A DNA stretch of 55,162 bases, from NCBI RefSeq assembly GCF_000970685.1, contig NZ_LAJB01000024.1:1-55162 (forward strand). The letters are read 5' to 3'. The DNA is from Domibacillus indicus (lineage in GTDB: Bacteria; Bacillota; Bacilli; Bacillales; Domibacillaceae). Positions 53,546 through 55,162 of this stretch are shown here, in pieces. The notes below the pieces were generated by a model. The model saw nothing but the letters and a program-made list of their open reading frames with translations, was not told the origin of the DNA and made no database searches. The translations under genes and the position numbers were made by a program. Every line of letters begins with the position of its first letter. Within the stretch, counting starts at the first letter, position 1.

Positions 53546-54148
53546 GTGGGTATACGAAATTGGATCCGCTTTTTCACACATACACTGCTGATCGGCGGAG
53601 CAGTAACCGGTATATTAGGTTTTATTATCCGCTGGAATGAATTTTCCCCGTTATTTACAGGAGGGGAGTGGAAAGAAATACTGTCTGTTTTAACCTGGCT
53701 CATTGGGGTCGGATTTACATTTAGTGTTATCAGCCAGATGGGCTTTTTCGCGTATTTAACAATTCACCAGTTTGGTCTTGGCTTATTCCGCTCTTATTGG
53801 AATTTTATCCAAATTGCTTTAATCGTTGTTGTATTATTTGACCTTGTTTATTTTCGCTTTGAGGCATTCAGCAAAGGGGAAACGCTTGGCTCTTACCTGG
53901 TATTAGCTGCAATTTTACTTATCTTTGGGTTAATCACAGCATACATAAAAGCAAAAGGAAAAAGCAAAAATGTATTTATTGCGGCTCTTTTCTTTATGGT
54001 TGTTGTCACCACTCTGGAATGGCTCCCTGTTTTGCAGGCGAATGAAAAAAGCTGGCTGTATTTAATGCTGTTCACAATCCTGCCATGCAATGCGTTTCAG
54101 CTGCTTATGCTTCCCAAATACAATCAAAAGACCTCGAAAGCAGCGTGA
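53546..54148 (+). CDS. kbaA: KinB signalling pathway activation protein KbaA
   Basis: KbaA is a membrane protein needed for activation of the KinB kinase that starts the sporulation phosphorelay in B. subtilis. The 200-residue protein has about six hydrophobic segments and strongly matches the family in QMGFFAYLTIHQFGLGLFRS and in EWLPVLQANEKSWLYLMLFT, PCNAFQLLMLPK. The GTG at 53546 is 8 bases after AGGAGG; an in-frame start at 53492 lies upstream of the promoter-like sequence. gerD, its usual upstream neighbour, is missing. Confidence 0.94.
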   Translation: MGIRNWIRFFTHTLLIGGAVTGILGFIIRWNEFSPLFTGGEWKEILSVLTWLIGVGFTFSVISQMGFFAYLTIHQFGLGLFRSYWNFIQIALIVVVLFDLVYFRFEAFSKGETLGSYLVLAAILLIFGLITAYIKAKGKSKNVFIAALFFMVVVTTLEWLPVLQANEKSWLYLMLFTILPCNAFQLLMLPKYNQKTSKAA

Positions 54149-54170
54149 ATTTCTGCTTTCGAGGTTTTTT
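54131..54170. terminator. Terminator shared by kbaA and pdaB
   Basis: A perfect 13-bp stem (54131-54143 with 54153-54165) with a 9-base loop is followed by T residues on the plus strand and lies between convergent genes. The minus-strand tail is shorter, so it may stop kbaA better than pdaB. Confidence 0.85.
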
Positions 54171-54852
54171 ATGGAACATATTCAATTTCTGTTTCCCCGC
54201 CCGTCATTTCGGACAAACTGACTACCTTCTCCTTCTTCAATAAAAGAGACAGCCATTTTTCAGTAATACGTAAATCTTCTTTAGGGTTCAGCAGCACAAT
54301 ATCGCCTTTTTCAACGTGCCGCACAAATTCAGAAGGGGGGCTCTTTGCTAGATCAACACTCCACTGAACGGTTAAGTAACCATGCGAAGCGCTGATTTTT
54401 GGCACCTCTTCAGTGTCTTCCTCTGCTCGCACATAAAGTATTTTATCCTTACGATGAGATGCCAGGATATTTTGAACAGAAACAATTTCCTTCTCAATCG
54501 CTTTCTCATCTGATATATCTGTTAACAGAACACCAATGTCAAAAGCACGGTCTGCAAGAAGCTTTGCTGTTTTAGGATGTTTTTTCAGCCAGGCAGACGT
54601 TACAAAAAAAGAAGCATTTACCTTGTGCTTAATGAAGAAGTTTATCAGCCTGGCGGTATTCTTCTCAGAGCCTTTCATATTTACAGTTAATGCTACATGC
54701 TTGTCCCCTTTGTAAACAGCTGCAGGCTCATCAACAAAGGAAACTGCCGGCTGTTCTGAAGGTGGAGGGATCGTCATCAGGAAAAAGGTGGCGGAGAAAA
54801 GAAAAAGCATGGCCCATTTTAATTGTTTTATTCGAATAAATAACCAAGGCAT
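54169..54852 (-). CDS. pdaB: Degenerate polysaccharide deacetylase-like protein (PdaB relative)
   Basis: The 227-residue product (ATG at 54852; GTG at 54855 also possible) has an N-terminal membrane anchor (about 12-30) and a NodB-like fold that aligns with B. subtilis PdaB: ASFFVTSAWLKKHP matches ATFFLSASWAERHP, and KGDIVLLN matches PGDIVLLH. Deacetylase hallmarks are missing: the TFD motif is TVN, the histidine of GHxIG is gone (AFDIG), the RPP motif is RAE, and the last histidine (LLH) is N. I recall that PdaB proteins already lack part of the canonical metal site. Here an enzymatic role looks unlikely; a structural spore role is possible. CATATAAT (54896-54889 on the minus strand) could belong to a sporulation promoter. 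Confidence 0.8.
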   Translation of the reverse strand: MPWLFIRIKQLKWAMLFLFSATFFLMTIPPPSEQPAVSFVDEPAAVYKGDKHVALTVNMKGSEKNTARLINFFIKHKVNASFFVTSAWLKKHPKTAKLLADRAFDIGVLLTDISDEKAIEKEIVSVQNILASHRKDKILYVRAEEDTEEVPKISASHGYLTVQWSVDLAKSPPSEFVRHVEKGDIVLLNPKEDLRITEKWLSLLLKKEKVVSLSEMTGGETEIEYVP

Positions 54853-54925
54853 CACAGCTTCAGCCCCCGTTTTAAAGTGGTATGAAAGATTATATGAAAA
54901 AAAAACAAAAAAAGAAGAAAAAGTA

Positions 54926-54955
54926 TTGACCTTTTATTCTAATGCATGTTAAATT
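54926..54955 (+). promoter_or_regulatory. rRNA-type promoter P1
   Basis: TTGACC (54926-54931) and TAAATT (54950-54955) are 18 bp apart, downstream of a very A-rich stretch that could act as an UP element (54896-54925). Confidence 0.65.
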
Positions 54956-55008
54956 AAGTCTTGCCGTTACGAGTCAATTCGAGTGATAAAATGTCTTTTA
55001 AAAAAGTA

Positions 55009-55038
55009 TTGACACTTAAAGAGAACGAATGGTATTAT
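55009..55038 (+). promoter_or_regulatory. rRNA-type promoter P2
   Basis: A perfect TTGACA (55009-55014) and TATTAT (55033-55038, with TG at 55030-55031) lie about 83 bp after P1. Tandem promoters at this spacing, followed by the leader below, are the usual arrangement for Bacillus rRNA operons. Confidence 0.8.
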
Positions 55039-55062
55039 ATAAAAGTTACTGAAGAGCAATAA

Positions 55063-55162
55063 ATTGAACATTGAACATTGAACATTGAAAACTGAACAAA
55101 ATCAATAAAAACGTCAACGTTTTAATTTTTACTTCTATTTGAAATACACCCCGTATTTCAAA
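55063..55162 (+). promoter_or_regulatory. Start of an rRNA operon leader
   Basis: The heptamer ATTGAAC occurs three times in tandem (55063-55083), followed by ATTGAAAACTGAACAAAAT, which resembles the antitermination-type leader ahead of Bacillus 16S rRNA. The window ends in a perfect 10-bp inverted repeat (55138-55147 with 55153-55162). The 16S gene itself is not included. Confidence 0.65.

Overview
The window is a core chromosomal segment of an endospore-forming member of the Bacillales (Bacillaceae or a close family). The gene order follows the ctsR-to-pdaB arm that lies near the replication origin in Bacillus subtilis. Proteins such as ClpC, RpoB, RpoC, NusG, EF-Tu and the ribosomal proteins look very close to the B. 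subtilis versions. Several starts are GTG or TTG behind strong GGAGG Shine-Dalgarno sites. SigH, CwlD, KbaA and a PdaB-like protein point to a sporulating lineage. Genus cannot be decided from the window.

Layout. 1-4.7 kb: an incoming terminator, then the CtsR-controlled ctsR-mcsA-mcsB-clpC protein quality-control operon. 4.7-10 kb: radA, a PIN/TRAM membrane protein (yacL), the isoprenoid genes ispD and ispF, and gltX. 10-14.7 kb: a cysteine-type T-box leader, cysE-cysS, mrnC, rlmB, rae1 and sigH. 14.7-19.3 kb: rpmG, secE, nusG, rplK-rplA, rplJ-rplL and a methyltransferase (ybxB). 19.5-26.8 kb: rpoB-rpoC. 26.8-31.5 kb: the str operon rpsL-rpsG-fusA-tuf. 31.5-46.4 kb: the S10/spc/alpha superoperon from rpsJ to rplQ, with secY, adk, map, infA and rpoA. 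46.4-50 kb: an ECF-transporter energizing module (ecfA1-ecfA2-ecfT) and truA. 50-51 kb: rplM-rpsI. 51-54.9 kb: a small membrane ORF, cwlD, salA, kbaA and, on the minus strand, a degenerate pdaB. 54.9-55.2 kb: tandem strong promoters and a leader typical of an rRNA operon. A terminator at base 1 and rRNA-type promoters at the right end suggest that the segment lies between two rRNA operons.

Together the genes supply transcription (RNA polymerase core, NusG, SigH), most of the ribosome, translation factors, protein export (SecE, SecY), rRNA/tRNA maturation, charging for Glu and Cys, and heat-shock proteolysis. Regulation visible in the sequence includes a CtsR operator, a T-box, L10 and L13 leaders, candidate L1 sites and many sigma-A promoters.

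No mobile element, CRISPR array, tRNA or rRNA gene was found, and I do not see a clearly new multi-gene system. The points that stand out are differences from the B. subtilis layout: disA is missing between radA and yacL, gerD between salA and kbaA, the L7Ae-family gene between rpoC and rpsL, and the KOW-protein gene between map and infA. PdaB has lost its remaining catalytic signature. There are also unexplained structured leaders before ecfA1 and before nusG.
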